Part shown: piece after piece, positions 27,269 through 35,428 of the stretch | Layout: each line of letters starts with the position of its first letter | How positions within the stretch are numbered: the first letter of the stretch is position 1 | Source of the DNA: Desulfurivibrio sp. | Lineage (GTDB): Bacteria > Desulfobacterota > Desulfobulbia > Desulfobulbales > SURF-16 | Assembly: GCA_003605035.1 (NCBI GenBank) | Contig: QZKJ01000103.1 | Span: 31,217-95,216 of the forward strand | Length of the DNA stretch: 64,000 nucleotides | Direction: 5' to 3' | Position numbers and translations under genes: made by a program | The notes under the pieces: model-generated | Database searches by the model: none | Told to the model about the DNA's origin: nothing | Seen by the model: only the letters and a program-made list of their open reading frames with translations

Positions 27269-27525
27269 GCCAAGTGCTCTTGCGGCAATCACCGTTGCCG
27301 GTTTACCAACTTCAGAACTCCTGATGATGTGACGCAATTTCAATAAGTTATGACACCGCTCCGGATTCTGGCCTGAGACCGGCAAAGTGCCTAAAATGCG
27401 CTAAAGTACTTAAAATGCCCTTGTGCCCCTTGCCTTTCCCTCTCCTGCCGGCAAACCTCTCCGGTTGCCAGTCATCCGCCAGTGGCTGCCTGCTGGAGAA
27501 AAACAGGGAAAAGGGAAGGTAATTT

Positions 27526-27553
27526 TTGACAGTCCTCTCACCCCGTGTTAAAT
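27526..27553 (+). promoter_or_regulatory. sigma70-type promoter for the aldehyde dehydrogenase gene
   Basis: TTGACA (27526-27531), a 16-bp spacer, then TTAAAT (27548-27553). The -35 matches the consensus perfectly and the -10 matches four of six. The predicted transcript starts near 27560. Confidence 0.5.
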
Positions 27554-27777
27554 AATTTGCCCATGCCTCGACGAGTTCGCTCTCTCCTGTAAGATTCCCC
27601 CGTCCTCTTTTTCAACGCGGCCATATCCTGCAGGTTGTCTCTGCCGGGGATAAAGACGTGCACAATGATCAGGATAATTTCCCGCCATGGCTATTGCCCG
27701 GCAGGTGACCCGGCAAAATCGGGTCTTGCCGGACAAGGCCGGGCGCGGTGTGGTAATAAAGAGGAAGGTTTGCGGAA

Positions 27778-29223
27778 ATGACAGACATAATCCATGTTGA
27801 TCTCTTCATCAATGGCCAATGGTGCAAGGCCGCAGCCGGGGAAACGTTCGAGATTGTCAACCCGGCCACGGAAGAGGTGGTGGCCACGGCCTGGCAGGCC
27901 GGCCGGCCGGATACGGAGATGGCCATTGCCGCCGCCCGGCAGGGGCTGGCGGTCTGGCGCGGGGTGCCGCCCTGGGAACGCTCGGCGGTGCTGCGCAGGG
28001 CGGCCCGGCTGCTGGAGGAGAGAGGTGCGGACATCGCCCGGCGGGTGGTGCTCGATTGCGGCAAACCCATAACCCAGTCATTGGGCGAGGTGAAGAGCGC
28101 AGGGGAGATCATCGACTGGTTTGCCGACGAGGCCCGCCGGATCTCAGGCCAGGTGCTGGCCGGCAGAAGCATGCACAGCAGGCTGCATACCCTCTATGAA
28201 CCCGTGGGCGTTGCCGCGGGTTTTACCGCCTTCAATTTTCCCCTGGTCCTGCCGTCCCGCAAAATTGCCGCGGCGCTCGCTGCCGGCTGCTCGATCATCT
28301 GCCGGCCGGCTGAGGAAGGATCGGCCTGTGCCGCGGAACTGGTCAGATGCTTTATCGATGCCGGGCTGCCGGCCGGGGTCATCAACCTGCTCACCGGCCG
28401 GCCCGAGGAAATTGCCGACACCATCCTGGCCAGTCCGGTGGTCAGAAAAATCAGCTTTACCGGCTCCGTGGCAGTGGGCCAGCAGCTTATCCGGAGGGCG
28501 GCCGACACGGTGAAAAGGGTGACCATGGAGCTGGGGGGACATGCGCCGGTCATTGTCCATGCCGATGCTGACCCGGTGAAGGTGGCTGCCGGCGCGGTGG
28601 TGGCCAAGTTCCGCAATAACGGCCAGGTCTGCGTGTCGCCGACCCGTTTCTTTGTGCACCGCTCCCTGGAGGAACGCTTCACCAGCGCCCTGGTTACGGC
28701 AAGCGCCAGGCTGAAGATCGGCAACGGCATCGATCCAGCGGTGGACATCGGGCCGCTGATCAACCGCCGGCGTCTGCAGGCCATGGAGCAGATGGTTGCG
28801 AAAACCGTTGACGAGGGCGGCATCGTGGTTTCCGGCGGCAGTCGGCCGGCAGGGATGAAAAAAGGTTATTTTTTTGAGCCGACCATCATCAGCAACGTCA
28901 GGGATGACATGACGGTCATGCAGCATGAACCCTTCGGGCCGCTGGCGCTGATCACCGGCTTCGCCACCCTGGAAGAGGTGGTGGAACGGGCCAATGCCGT
29001 GGATTACGGACTGGCGAGCTATGTTTTCACCAACTCCCTGCAGCTGGCCCACCAGACCGTGTCCGCCCTGCAGGCCGGCATTGTCACGGTGAACGGCTGG
29101 TCCGGCAGTCTGGCGGAAATGCCCTTCGGCGGGGTGAAGTACTCAGGCTACGGCCGCGAGGGCGGATCGCTGGGCATCTTCGAATATCTTGATGTGAAAT
29201 TCTTCAACCTTAATTTCGACTGA
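27778..29223 (+). CDS. NAD(P)-dependent aldehyde dehydrogenase
   Basis: A 481-residue protein of the ALDH superfamily, closest in feel to succinate-semialdehyde/lactaldehyde-type enzymes. Catalytic Cys285 lies in NNGQVCVSPTRF and the general base Glu251 in MELGGHAPVIV. The cofactor loop FTGSVAVGQQL and the late EPFGPLALI and MPFGGVKYSG segments are present. The residue usually Lys in the KPxE cofactor motif is Arg here (CRPAEE, Arg176), which may alter NAD versus NADP preference. The substrate cannot be assigned. It is followed after 37 bp by a spermidine-synthase-like gene. Confidence 0.92.
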   Translation: MTDIIHVDLFINGQWCKAAAGETFEIVNPATEEVVATAWQAGRPDTEMAIAAARQGLAVWRGVPPWERSAVLRRAARLLEERGADIARRVVLDCGKPITQSLGEVKSAGEIIDWFADEARRISGQVLAGRSMHSRLHTLYEPVGVAAGFTAFNFPLVLPSRKIAAALAAGCSIICRPAEEGSACAAELVRCFIDAGLPAGVINLLTGRPEEIADTILASPVVRKISFTGSVAVGQQLIRRAADTVKRVTMELGGHAPVIVHADADPVKVAAGAVVAKFRNNGQVCVSPTRFFVHRSLEERFTSALVTASARLKIGNGIDPAVDIGPLINRRRLQAMEQMVAKTVDEGGIVVSGGSRPAGMKKGYFFEPTIISNVRDDMTVMQHEPFGPLALITGFATLEEVVERANAVDYGLASYVFTNSLQLAHQTVSALQAGIVTVNGWSGSLAEMPFGGVKYSGYGREGGSLGIFEYLDVKFFNLNFD

Positions 29224-29260
29224 TTGCCGGTGGTCAGCAATTTTGGGAGCAGCCAGCAAA

Positions 29261-29971
29261 ATGTCTCGGCGGGGCGCTGATCCGGGCGAGCCGGCCGGCC
29301 CTTGGACCCTGGTGGACAGCGCCAGGGTGCCGGGCAACGGCGGCGAGCTGCGGCTCTACCAGCGTGACGGGGAGTTCTCCATCCGGGTGGACGAGGATGA
29401 GCTGATGAACAACCTGGTGCACGGCTCGGAGGATGCCCTGGCCAGGCTGGCCTGCGGCCGGATCAGGGGACGGTCCGCGCCCCGGGTGTTGATCGGCGGG
29501 CTGGGCATGGGCTATACGCTGGCAGCCGCCCTGCAGAGTCTAGGACCGGACGCCCGGGTGGTGGTGGCCGAGCTGGTGCCGGCGGTGGTGGCCTGGAACC
29601 GGGGAGCGCTGGGGGCGCTGGCCGGCCAGCCCCTGACGGACAAGCGGGTCACGGTGCGGGAGGCGGATGTGCGCAAGGTCATGCAGGCGGACAGGCGTGG
29701 TTTTGACGCCATCCTGCTCGATGTGGACAATGGCCCGGAGGGGTTGACCCGCCGGGAAAACAGCTGGCTGTACAGCCTGGAGGGCCTGAGCGTGGCCTTT
29801 GCCGCACTCAAGCCCGGCGGCGTGCTGGCCGTCTGGTCCGCCGGCCCGGACCCGGCCTTTACCCAGCGCCTGCACAAGGCGGGTTTCCTGGTGGAAGAGG
29901 TGCTGGTCAAACTGCATGGGGTGGCTGAAGGCGAGCGGCACACCATCTGGCTTGGCAGCCGGGAAGAGTGA
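29261..29971 (+). CDS. spermidine-synthase-like Rossmann protein
   Basis: The protein has 236 residues from the ATG at 29261, which follows GGGAG; an upstream TTG is possible. The core has an SAM-type nucleotide fold: VLIGGLGMGYTLAAALQ, VVVAELVPAVVAWNR, then FDAILLDVDNGPEGL. The DVDNGP replaces the aminopropyltransferase DxxDP motif, and the usual N-terminal beta-strand domain is short, so it may be a methyltransferase-like member rather than a true polyamine synthase. Function uncertain. Confidence 0.8.
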   Translation: MSRRGADPGEPAGPWTLVDSARVPGNGGELRLYQRDGEFSIRVDEDELMNNLVHGSEDALARLACGRIRGRSAPRVLIGGLGMGYTLAAALQSLGPDARVVVAELVPAVVAWNRGALGALAGQPLTDKRVTVREADVRKVMQADRRGFDAILLDVDNGPEGLTRRENSWLYSLEGLSVAFAALKPGGVLAVWSAGPDPAFTQRLHKAGFLVEEVLVKLHGVAEGERHTIWLGSREE

Positions 29972-29979
29972 TTAGAGGC

Positions 29980-30010
29980 AGTGAAAAGTGAGAAGTGAGA
30001 AGTGAAAAGG
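29980..30010. repeat. left arm of AGTGAAAAG/AAGTGAG simple repeats flanking the DUF1499 gene
   Basis: A 31-bp run of AGTGAAAAG and AAGTGAG words. Its reverse complement recurs at 30561-30602, on the other side of the DUF1499 lipoprotein gene. Confidence 0.75.
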
Positions 30011-30050
30011 CGGAATCGTCAACGGCAGACCTGTTGACCGGAGGAGAGAT

Positions 30051-30530
30051 ATGATGAAAATGTTGCTGCCCGAGATGCTTGCCCTGCTCATGCTGCCCTG
30101 TCTGCTGCTTCTGATGGTCTCCTGCAGCGGTAAGCCGCCGGAGGCCAGGCTGGTTGACGGCCGGCTGCGTCCCTGTCCGCAGAGTCCCAACTGCGTGTCC
30201 AGCGAGGAGCAGCGGCCGGAGTCGCAGGTGGCGCCCCTGGCTTTCCAAGGCCCGCCTGAGGCGGCCTGGCAGGCCCTGACCGAGGCCATCCGGGAGGAGG
30301 GCGGCAAAATCCAGCAGCAGGAGGAGCACTATCTGTGGGTCACCTTCACCTCCAGGCTGTTCCGTTTTGTCGATGACGTGGAGTTCCGGCTGGTGGCCGC
30401 GGAACACCTCATTCATGTACGTTCGGCCTCACGGCTGGGCTATGCGGATCTGGGGGTCAACCGCAAAAGGGTGGAGAAACTGCGGGAGCTCTTCAAGCAG
30501 AAGCTGGGCGAGCAGGCTGGCCCGCTTTGA
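30051..30530 (+). CDS. DUF1499-family lipoprotein
   Basis: A 159-residue protein with a hydrophobic leader and lipobox LMVSC (Cys25), so it is probably a lipoprotein. The mature part matches DUF1499: RLRPCPQSPNCVSS, then AWQALTEAI, an FTSRLFRFVDDVEF strand pair, IHVRSASRLGYADLGVNRKR and VEKLRELF. The biochemical role of DUF1499 is unknown. A GGAGGAG ribosome site precedes adjacent ATG codons at 30051 and 30054. The gene is bracketed by inverted AGTGAAAAG-type repeats. Confidence 0.85.
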   Translation: MMKMLLPEMLALLMLPCLLLLMVSCSGKPPEARLVDGRLRPCPQSPNCVSSEEQRPESQVAPLAFQGPPEAAWQALTEAIREEGGKIQQQEEHYLWVTFTSRLFRFVDDVEFRLVAAEHLIHVRSASRLGYADLGVNRKRVEKLRELFKQKLGEQAGPL

Positions 30531-30560
30531 CCAGCAGCTGTTCCTGGAATTACTATTTAC

Positions 30561-30602
30561 CTTTCATTTTACTTTTCACTTTTCACTTCTTACTTTTCAC
30601 TT
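30561..30602. repeat. right arm of TTTTCACTT simple repeats flanking the DUF1499 gene
   Basis: A 42-bp run of CTTTTCACTT-like words, the reverse complement of the repeats at 29980-30010. It ends eight bases before the next start codon. The two arms could pair across the DUF1499 gene. Confidence 0.75.
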
Positions 30603-30609
30603 AGGAATC

Positions 30610-31209
30610 ATGAAGATTTCCATAATTCTCGCCCATCCGGACAAGGGCAGCTTCAACCACGCCATTGCCGGCGCCGTGCTGCAGGCGCTGGAGACAAACC
30701 GGCACCAGGTCTTTTTCCATGATTTATATGCCGAGCAGTTTGATGCCATTCTGCCGGCCGGGGAAATTGCCAGGGAGGCGGCGCTGCCCGCGGTGATTGC
30801 CGGCCATTGCCGGGAGATTGCCGCGGCGGACGGCATCATCATCATTCATCCCAACTGGTGGGGCCAGCCGCCGGCCATCCTCAAGGGCTGGGTGGACCGG
30901 GTGATCCGGCCCGGAGTGGCCTACGAGTTTCTCGAGGGCGACGGCGGCGAAGGGGTGCCGCACGGGCTGCTGAAGGCCCGGGCCGCCCTGGTGTTCAATA
31001 CATCCAATACCGCGGCGGCCAGAGAGGTGGCGGTCTTCGGCGATCCCCTGGAGACCCTGTGGAAAAACTGTATCTTCGGCCTGTGCGGGATACGGGAGTT
31101 TCACCGGCGGATGTTCGGCATCATGGTGGTCAGCAGCGAGCAGCAGAGAAAAAAATGGCTTGCCGAGGCGGCGGAAATGGTCAAGAATGTCTTCGCCGTT
31201 GAGGCGTGA
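30610..31209 (+). CDS. NAD(P)H oxidoreductase, flavodoxin-like fold (KefF/MdaB type)
   Basis: A 199-residue protein beginning MKISIILAHPDKGSFNHA, the classic FMN-binding start of the NQO/KefF family. IIIHPNWWGQPPAILKGWVDRV forms the second flavin/quinone segment, split here as HPNWWGQPP and ILKGWVDRV. It probably reduces quinones or other electrophiles in the cytoplasm. The ATG at 30610 is chosen by homology; the open frame extends upstream into the DUF1499 gene without meaning. Confidence 0.9.
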   Translation: MKISIILAHPDKGSFNHAIAGAVLQALETNRHQVFFHDLYAEQFDAILPAGEIAREAALPAVIAGHCREIAAADGIIIIHPNWWGQPPAILKGWVDRVIRPGVAYEFLEGDGGEGVPHGLLKARAALVFNTSNTAAAREVAVFGDPLETLWKNCIFGLCGIREFHRRMFGIMVVSSEQQRKKWLAEAAEMVKNVFAVEA

Positions 31210-31283
31210 TCTGAAAATCCCTTGAGTGCGCCGTGCGCGGCGCTGTACGTCACGATATCAGGAGTTTGCAATAGGAAGAGAGA

Positions 31284-32366
31284 ATGAGTCATTTCTGGAG
31301 TGCGGTGGTGCACCGGCTTACCCCCTATGTTCCGGGCGAGCAGCCCAAGGTGGCCGGCCTGATCAAGTTGAACACCAATGAAAATCCCTACGGGCCCTCG
31401 CCCAGGGTGCTTTCGGCCCTGCAGGCCGAGGTGGGGGACGGCCTGCGCCTTTATCCCGACCCCAATGCCGAGAGTCTGAAGAGCGCGGTGGCCGCCTGTT
31501 ACGGGGTTACGCCGGCCCAGGTCTTTGTCGGCAACGGCTCGGACGAGGTGCTGGCCCATGCCTTTCTTGGACTGCTGCAGCATGAGCAGCCATTGCTGTT
31601 TCCGGATATCACCTACAGTTTCTACCCGGTCTACTGCGGGCTCTATGGCATTGAGTTTGAGGCAGTGCCGCTTACTGCCGACTTTGAGATCGAGGTCGCT
31701 GATTATGCGCGGCCCAACGGCGGCATCATTTTACCCAATCCCAATGCCCCCACCGGCCGGCTGCTGCCGCTGGCCAAAGTCGAGGCCCTGCTGGCCGGCA
31801 ACCCGGATTCGGTGGTGGTGGTGGATGAGGCCTACGTGGATTTCGGCGGCCAGTCGGCCATTGCCCTGGTTGACCGCCATCCCCAGCTGCTGGTCATCCA
31901 GACCCTGTCCAAATCCCGTTCCCTGGCCGGCCTGCGGGTGGGCTTTGCCGTGGGCCACCCCAAACTCATCGAGGCCCTGGAGCGGGTCAAGAACAGCTTT
32001 AATTCATACCCCCTGGGCCGCCTTGCCATCCGGGGTGCGGTGGCGGCCATGGAGGACCGCCAGTACTTTGAGCAGACCAGGCAGATGATCATGCGCACCA
32101 GGGAGGAGCTGGCGGGCAAGCTGCGCGGCTTCGGTTTTGAGGTGCTGCCGTCCGCGGCAAATTTTGTCTTTGCCCGCCATCCGGTTTGGGATGCGGCGGA
32201 ACTTGCCGCCAGACTGCGGGAAAAAGCGATCATCGTCCGCCATTTCCGGCAGGAGCGCATCGAGCAGTTTCTCCGCATCACGGTGGGCACGGACGACCAG
32301 TGCGCCGCCCTGTGCCGGGCCCTGGCCCTGATCCTCGGCGGCGAAGCGGCCATAGTGAATAACTGA
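31284..32366 (+). CDS. hisC: histidinol-phosphate aminotransferase
   Basis: A 360-residue class-II PLP aminotransferase. The N-terminal [15 protein letters not shown], the [13 protein letters not shown] segment, VDEAYVDF and the PLP lysine Lys210 in [13 protein letters not shown] are all as in HisC. The reaction converts imidazole-acetol phosphate and glutamate to histidinol phosphate. No other his genes are nearby. AGGAAGAG lies before the ATG. Confidence 0.93.
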   Translation: MSHFWSAVVHRLTPYVPGEQPKVAGLIKLNTNENPYGPSPRVLSALQAEVGDGLRLYPDPNAESLKSAVAACYGVTPAQVFVGNGSDEVLAHAFLGLLQHEQPLLFPDITYSFYPVYCGLYGIEFEAVPLTADFEIEVADYARPNGGIILPNPNAPTGRLLPLAKVEALLAGNPDSVVVVDEAYVDFGGQSAIALVDRHPQLLVIQTLSKSRSLAGLRVGFAVGHPKLIEALERVKNSFNSYPLGRLAIRGAVAAMEDRQYFEQTRQMIMRTREELAGKLRGFGFEVLPSAANFVFARHPVWDAAELAARLREKAIIVRHFRQERIEQFLRITVGTDDQCAALCRALALILGGEAAIVNN

Positions 32367-32397
32367 CAGCAACCACCAATAAAGAAAGGAAGAAACC

Positions 32398-32958
32398 ATG
32401 GCAAAAAGATATCTGTGCCTCCTGGCAAGCGCCCTCATCCTGTTTACCGGCTGCGGGGGAAACGAGCAAGGCAGCGAAAGCAGCCAGGGTAAACAAACCG
32501 CGGTCGAGGCGGGTAAAGCCGCTGCCCCGTGCAAACTCGTTGAGCCCTGCGAGCTCATCAGCGGGGCTGAGGCGGCCAGTCTGCTCGGCGAGGCGGTCAA
32601 AGAGGGAAAATATGGTGAACAGCAGGCGGTGGGTCTGAAAAAATGTTTCTACGAGGCCGCCGCTTCCGATAAATTTCTGCAGATCACGGTGCAGCAGCCC
32701 GACTTCATGGCGCCCCAGGTGCGGGCAGCGGGCCAGAGTCCGCAGTCCATTTTTGTCGAAACCAGAAAGATGCTGGCCGATGGCCGGATTGATCTGGCCG
32801 GCTTCGGTGATGAGGCCTTCATCGGCACCGGCGGCCTGCATATGCTGAGCGGGGACTATTATATCACCATCGGCGTGGGCAATCCGGACCGGGACGGCAA
32901 CCGGCAGAAACTGGAGGCCGCCGCCCGGCTGGCCTTAAATAAGCTGCCGCACCGGTAG
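32398..32958 (+). CDS. lipoprotein of unknown function (DUF3558-like)
   Basis: A 186-residue protein with signal peptide and lipobox ending FTGC (Cys19). After a low-complexity Ser/Gly/Gln linker comes a domain with PCELISGAEAASLLGEAV, a central Cys, and YYITIGVGNPD near the end. The C-(E)LxxxxEAxxLLG pattern is reminiscent of the DUF3558 lipoprotein family, but this is a weak match by eye. AAGGAAG precedes the ATG. It lies 31 bp after hisC. Confidence 0.7.
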   Translation: MAKRYLCLLASALILFTGCGGNEQGSESSQGKQTAVEAGKAAAPCKLVEPCELISGAEAASLLGEAVKEGKYGEQQAVGLKKCFYEAAASDKFLQITVQQPDFMAPQVRAAGQSPQSIFVETRKMLADGRIDLAGFGDEAFIGTGGLHMLSGDYYITIGVGNPDRDGNRQKLEAAARLALNKLPHR

Positions 32959-32997
32959 GACTTCCGGAAAGCAATGAGACCTCAACAGGGAGGGCCG

Positions 32998-33432
32998 ATG
33001 CATCTTTTTGCCTATGGCACGCTGATGTGCGCCGAAATCATGCAGCAGGTGGCCGGCTGCCTGCCCGCCCAGGGGCCGGCCACCCTGGCCGGTTTCCGGC
33101 GCTGCCGGCTGCGCGGCGAGGAGTATCCGGCCATTGTCGGCCAGCCGGACGCCGTGGTCCAGGGGGTGGTCTATTTCGAGGTGTCGGCAGCGGCATGGCA
33201 GCGGCTGGACCGTTTCGAGGGCGAGATGTATGAACGGCGTGCCGTTCAGGTCAACGGCCCGGACGGCCGGAGCCTGGCGGCCGACACCTATGTCATCCGG
33301 CCGGCATTTGCCCCGCTGCTGCTGCCGGCAGAGTGGAGCTATGCGGAATTTCTCCACACCGGCAGGCAGCGATTTGCAGCTGGTTATGCCGGCTTTGCCG
33401 CCCTGAAAACGGGACAGGAGGCTGAGCGGTGA
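32998..33432 (+). CDS. gamma-glutamylcyclotransferase-fold (AIG2-like) protein
   Basis: The protein has 144 residues from the ATG at 32998, which follows GGGAGGG. The N-terminus MHLFAYGTLMCAEI is the family substrate-binding YGTL motif. The VYFEVSAAAWQRLDRFEGEMYERR stretch holds the conserved glutamate (split here as LDRFEGEMYERR), as in AIG2/GGACT-type cyclotransferases. Substrate unknown. Its stop overlaps the next gene (GTGA), indicating coupling. Confidence 0.87.
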   Translation: MHLFAYGTLMCAEIMQQVAGCLPAQGPATLAGFRRCRLRGEEYPAIVGQPDAVVQGVVYFEVSAAAWQRLDRFEGEMYERRAVQVNGPDGRSLAADTYVIRPAFAPLLLPAEWSYAEFLHTGRQRFAAGYAGFAALKTGQEAER

Positions 33433-34136
33433 AGAAATCCCGGCCAGGGGAAAGCGCTGCGGCCATCAAAGCTGTTTTTGATCACTACGCCGACGGGTAC
33501 GATGCGTCGCGCCGCAGGCTCATCCCCTGCTATGCCGATTTCTACCGCACTGCCCTGGAAATCATCCCCTTTGCCCGCCAGCAAAGGCTGGCGATTCTCG
33601 AACTCGGCGCCGGCACCGGCCTGCTGACCGAGATGCTTGCCGCGGATTTTGTCAAGGCCAACTTCGTGCTGATCGATATCTCCGGGAACATGCTGGCCGA
33701 GGCCAGAAAAAGACTGAGCCGCTATGCCAACGAGTTTGCCTGGGTGGTGGCCGATTACAGCCGGCTGCCCGCACTGGGCGGGCCATTTGAGCTGATCATC
33801 TCCTCGCTTTCCATCCATCATCTTGATGAGCGGCGGAAACAGGAGCTGTTCGCCAGGGTCTATGCCCATCTTGCCCCTGGCGGTCTGTTTGTCAACGCCG
33901 ATCAGGTATTGGGGGAAACCGCGGAGCTTGAGCGGCAATACCGGCAGAGGTGGCTCAGTCAGGTCAAGGCGGGCGGTGCAAGCGATGCCGAGCTGCAGGC
34001 GGCCCTGGCCAGAATGCAGGAGGACCGCATGTCCACCCTGTCCTGGCAGCTGGCGGCCCTGAAAGAGACGGGTTTTCAGAACGTGAACTGCTGGTATCAG
34101 CATTACAGTTTTGCCGTTTACAGCGGCAGCAGATAA
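33429..34136 (+). CDS. class I SAM-dependent methyltransferase
   Basis: A 235-residue protein starting at a GTG that overlaps the previous stop codon. Motif I is ILELGAGTGLLTEML (about residues 56-70), acidic motif II is LIDISGNML and the motif IV region is LIISSLSIHHL. The N-terminal FDHYADGYDASRRRLIPCY is typical of small-molecule or tRNA-like methyltransferases of this type. The substrate cannot be told. It overlaps nothing downstream, but the M24 peptidase gene follows within 70 bp. Confidence 0.87.
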   Translation: MKKSRPGESAAAIKAVFDHYADGYDASRRRLIPCYADFYRTALEIIPFARQQRLAILELGAGTGLLTEMLAADFVKANFVLIDISGNMLAEARKRLSRYANEFAWVVADYSRLPALGGPFELIISSLSIHHLDERRKQELFARVYAHLAPGGLFVNADQVLGETAELERQYRQRWLSQVKAGGASDAELQAALARMQEDRMSTLSWQLAALKETGFQNVNCWYQHYSFAVYSGSR

Positions 34137-34203
34137 CCAAAAGGAGGGCTGCCAGGCCTTGAGTCAAGCGGGCAGGCGGCCCTTGCCACTACAGGAGAAA
34201 GAT

Positions 34204-35421
34204 GTGTTGGAAACAGTGCCGTTGCGGGAACTGGAAAAGCGCTGGAACAGGTGCCGGGTTCTGCTGAAAAACTGCGTGCCGGAGGCCGCTGGCATCATCG
34301 TCTTTTCACGTTTGAATATCTATTACCTGAGCGGCACCTTCGGCAACGGCATCTTCTGGCTGCCGCTCGAGGGCCAACCTGTGCTGCTCTGCCGCCGCGG
34401 CCTGGACCGGGCCAGAATCGAATCAGCGCTGGAAAAGATCTTGCCCTTCCGCTCTTACCGGGATATCGCGGCGGCCCTGAGAGATGCCGGCTCTGCCCTG
34501 CCGAAAACCGTGGCCGCCGAGATGAACGGCCTGTCCTGGGCCCTGGGCGGCAGTCTGACCGCTGCTCTTGCCGGCCATGTCTTGCTGGCCGGGGACAAGG
34601 TGCTGGCCATGGCGCGGGGTACCAAGTCCGACTGGGAGCTGGCCAAACTTGAGCGGGCTGGCGCCGCTCATGCCCGCTGTCTGGCGGAGCTGCTGCCCCC
34701 TCTGCTGGGAAAAGGCATGAGCGAACTGGCCATCGCCCACCTCCTGTCCCGTCTTTTTTATGAGGAGGGCCATCATGGCATCCTGCGCATGGGCAGTTAT
34801 GGCGAGGAGGTCTTCATGGGCCATATCGCGGCCGGGGACAGCGGCAACTATCCCAGTGTGTTCAATGGCCCGCTGGGGCTGCGCGGCGCCCATCCTGCCG
34901 TGCCGCATATGGGGTCGGCTGCCAGGGTCTGGGGGGCCGGAGAGCCGCTGACCATTGACAACGGCTTCTGTCTGGAAGGCTACCAGACCGACAAGACCCA
35001 GGTCTACTGGCTGGGAGAGCGCCGCACCATCCCCGCCGGGGTGCGGGCGGCCCAGGCTTTCTGCCTCGAGGTGCAGAGCTGGATTGCCGAGCACCTCAGG
35101 CCGGGGGTGCTGCCGAGCGATATCTGGCAGTACGTGTCAGCCTGGGCCGATAAGGCGGGCTGGGGCGAAGGCTTCATGGGGCTGGGCAGGAACAAGGTCG
35201 GCTTTGTCGGCCACGGCATCGGTCTGGCCATTGATGAGTATCCGGTCCTGGCCCGGGGCTTTGATCTGCCCCTGGAAGAAGGCATGGTGCTGGCCGTTGA
35301 ACCGAAAATCGGCATCCCGCAGGCGGGCATGGTGGGGGTGGAAAACACCTTTGCGGTGACGGAGCAGGGCGGGCGCAGTCTGACCGGGGGCCAGGGCGAC
35401 ATCATCTGCATTGCCGGTTGA
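34204..35421 (+). CDS. M24B family metallopeptidase (Xaa-Pro aminopeptidase-like)
   Basis: The protein has 405 residues from the GTG at 34204, six bases after AGGAG; a TTG at 34159 after AAGGAGG is the alternative. The creatinase-like N-terminal domain is followed by the pita-bread domain. Metal ligands are visible in order: Asp in LTIDNGF, Asp in GYQTDKTQVY, His in VGHGIGLAIDEYP, Glu in AVEPKIG and Glu in VENTFAV. The TDKTQ replaces the usual D-x-T-R. A cytoplasmic dipeptidase or aminopeptidase is likely. A second M24B gene occurs at 48398-49489. Confidence 0.87.
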   Translation: MLETVPLRELEKRWNRCRVLLKNCVPEAAGIIVFSRLNIYYLSGTFGNGIFWLPLEGQPVLLCRRGLDRARIESALEKILPFRSYRDIAAALRDAGSALPKTVAAEMNGLSWALGGSLTAALAGHVLLAGDKVLAMARGTKSDWELAKLERAGAAHARCLAELLPPLLGKGMSELAIAHLLSRLFYEEGHHGILRMGSYGEEVFMGHIAAGDSGNYPSVFNGPLGLRGAHPAVPHMGSAARVWGAGEPLTIDNGFCLEGYQTDKTQVYWLGERRTIPAGVRAAQAFCLEVQSWIAEHLRPGVLPSDIWQYVSAWADKAGWGEGFMGLGRNKVGFVGHGIGLAIDEYPVLARGFDLPLEEGMVLAVEPKIGIPQAGMVGVENTFAVTEQGGRSLTGGQGDIICIAG

Positions 35422-35428
35422 GCAACCG

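Larger units (their letters stand above)
27225..27777. other. intergenic region with a weak terminator, a short AT-rich repeat patch and a promoter
   Basis: About 550 bp without a convincing gene. It holds a weak terminator (27237-27268), a patch of alternating TAAAGT and TAAAATGC words at 27383-27420, and a good sigma70-like promoter (27526-27553) for the aldehyde dehydrogenase gene, leaving an untranslated leader of roughly 215 bases. The leader shows no riboswitch I recognise. Confidence 0.6.
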
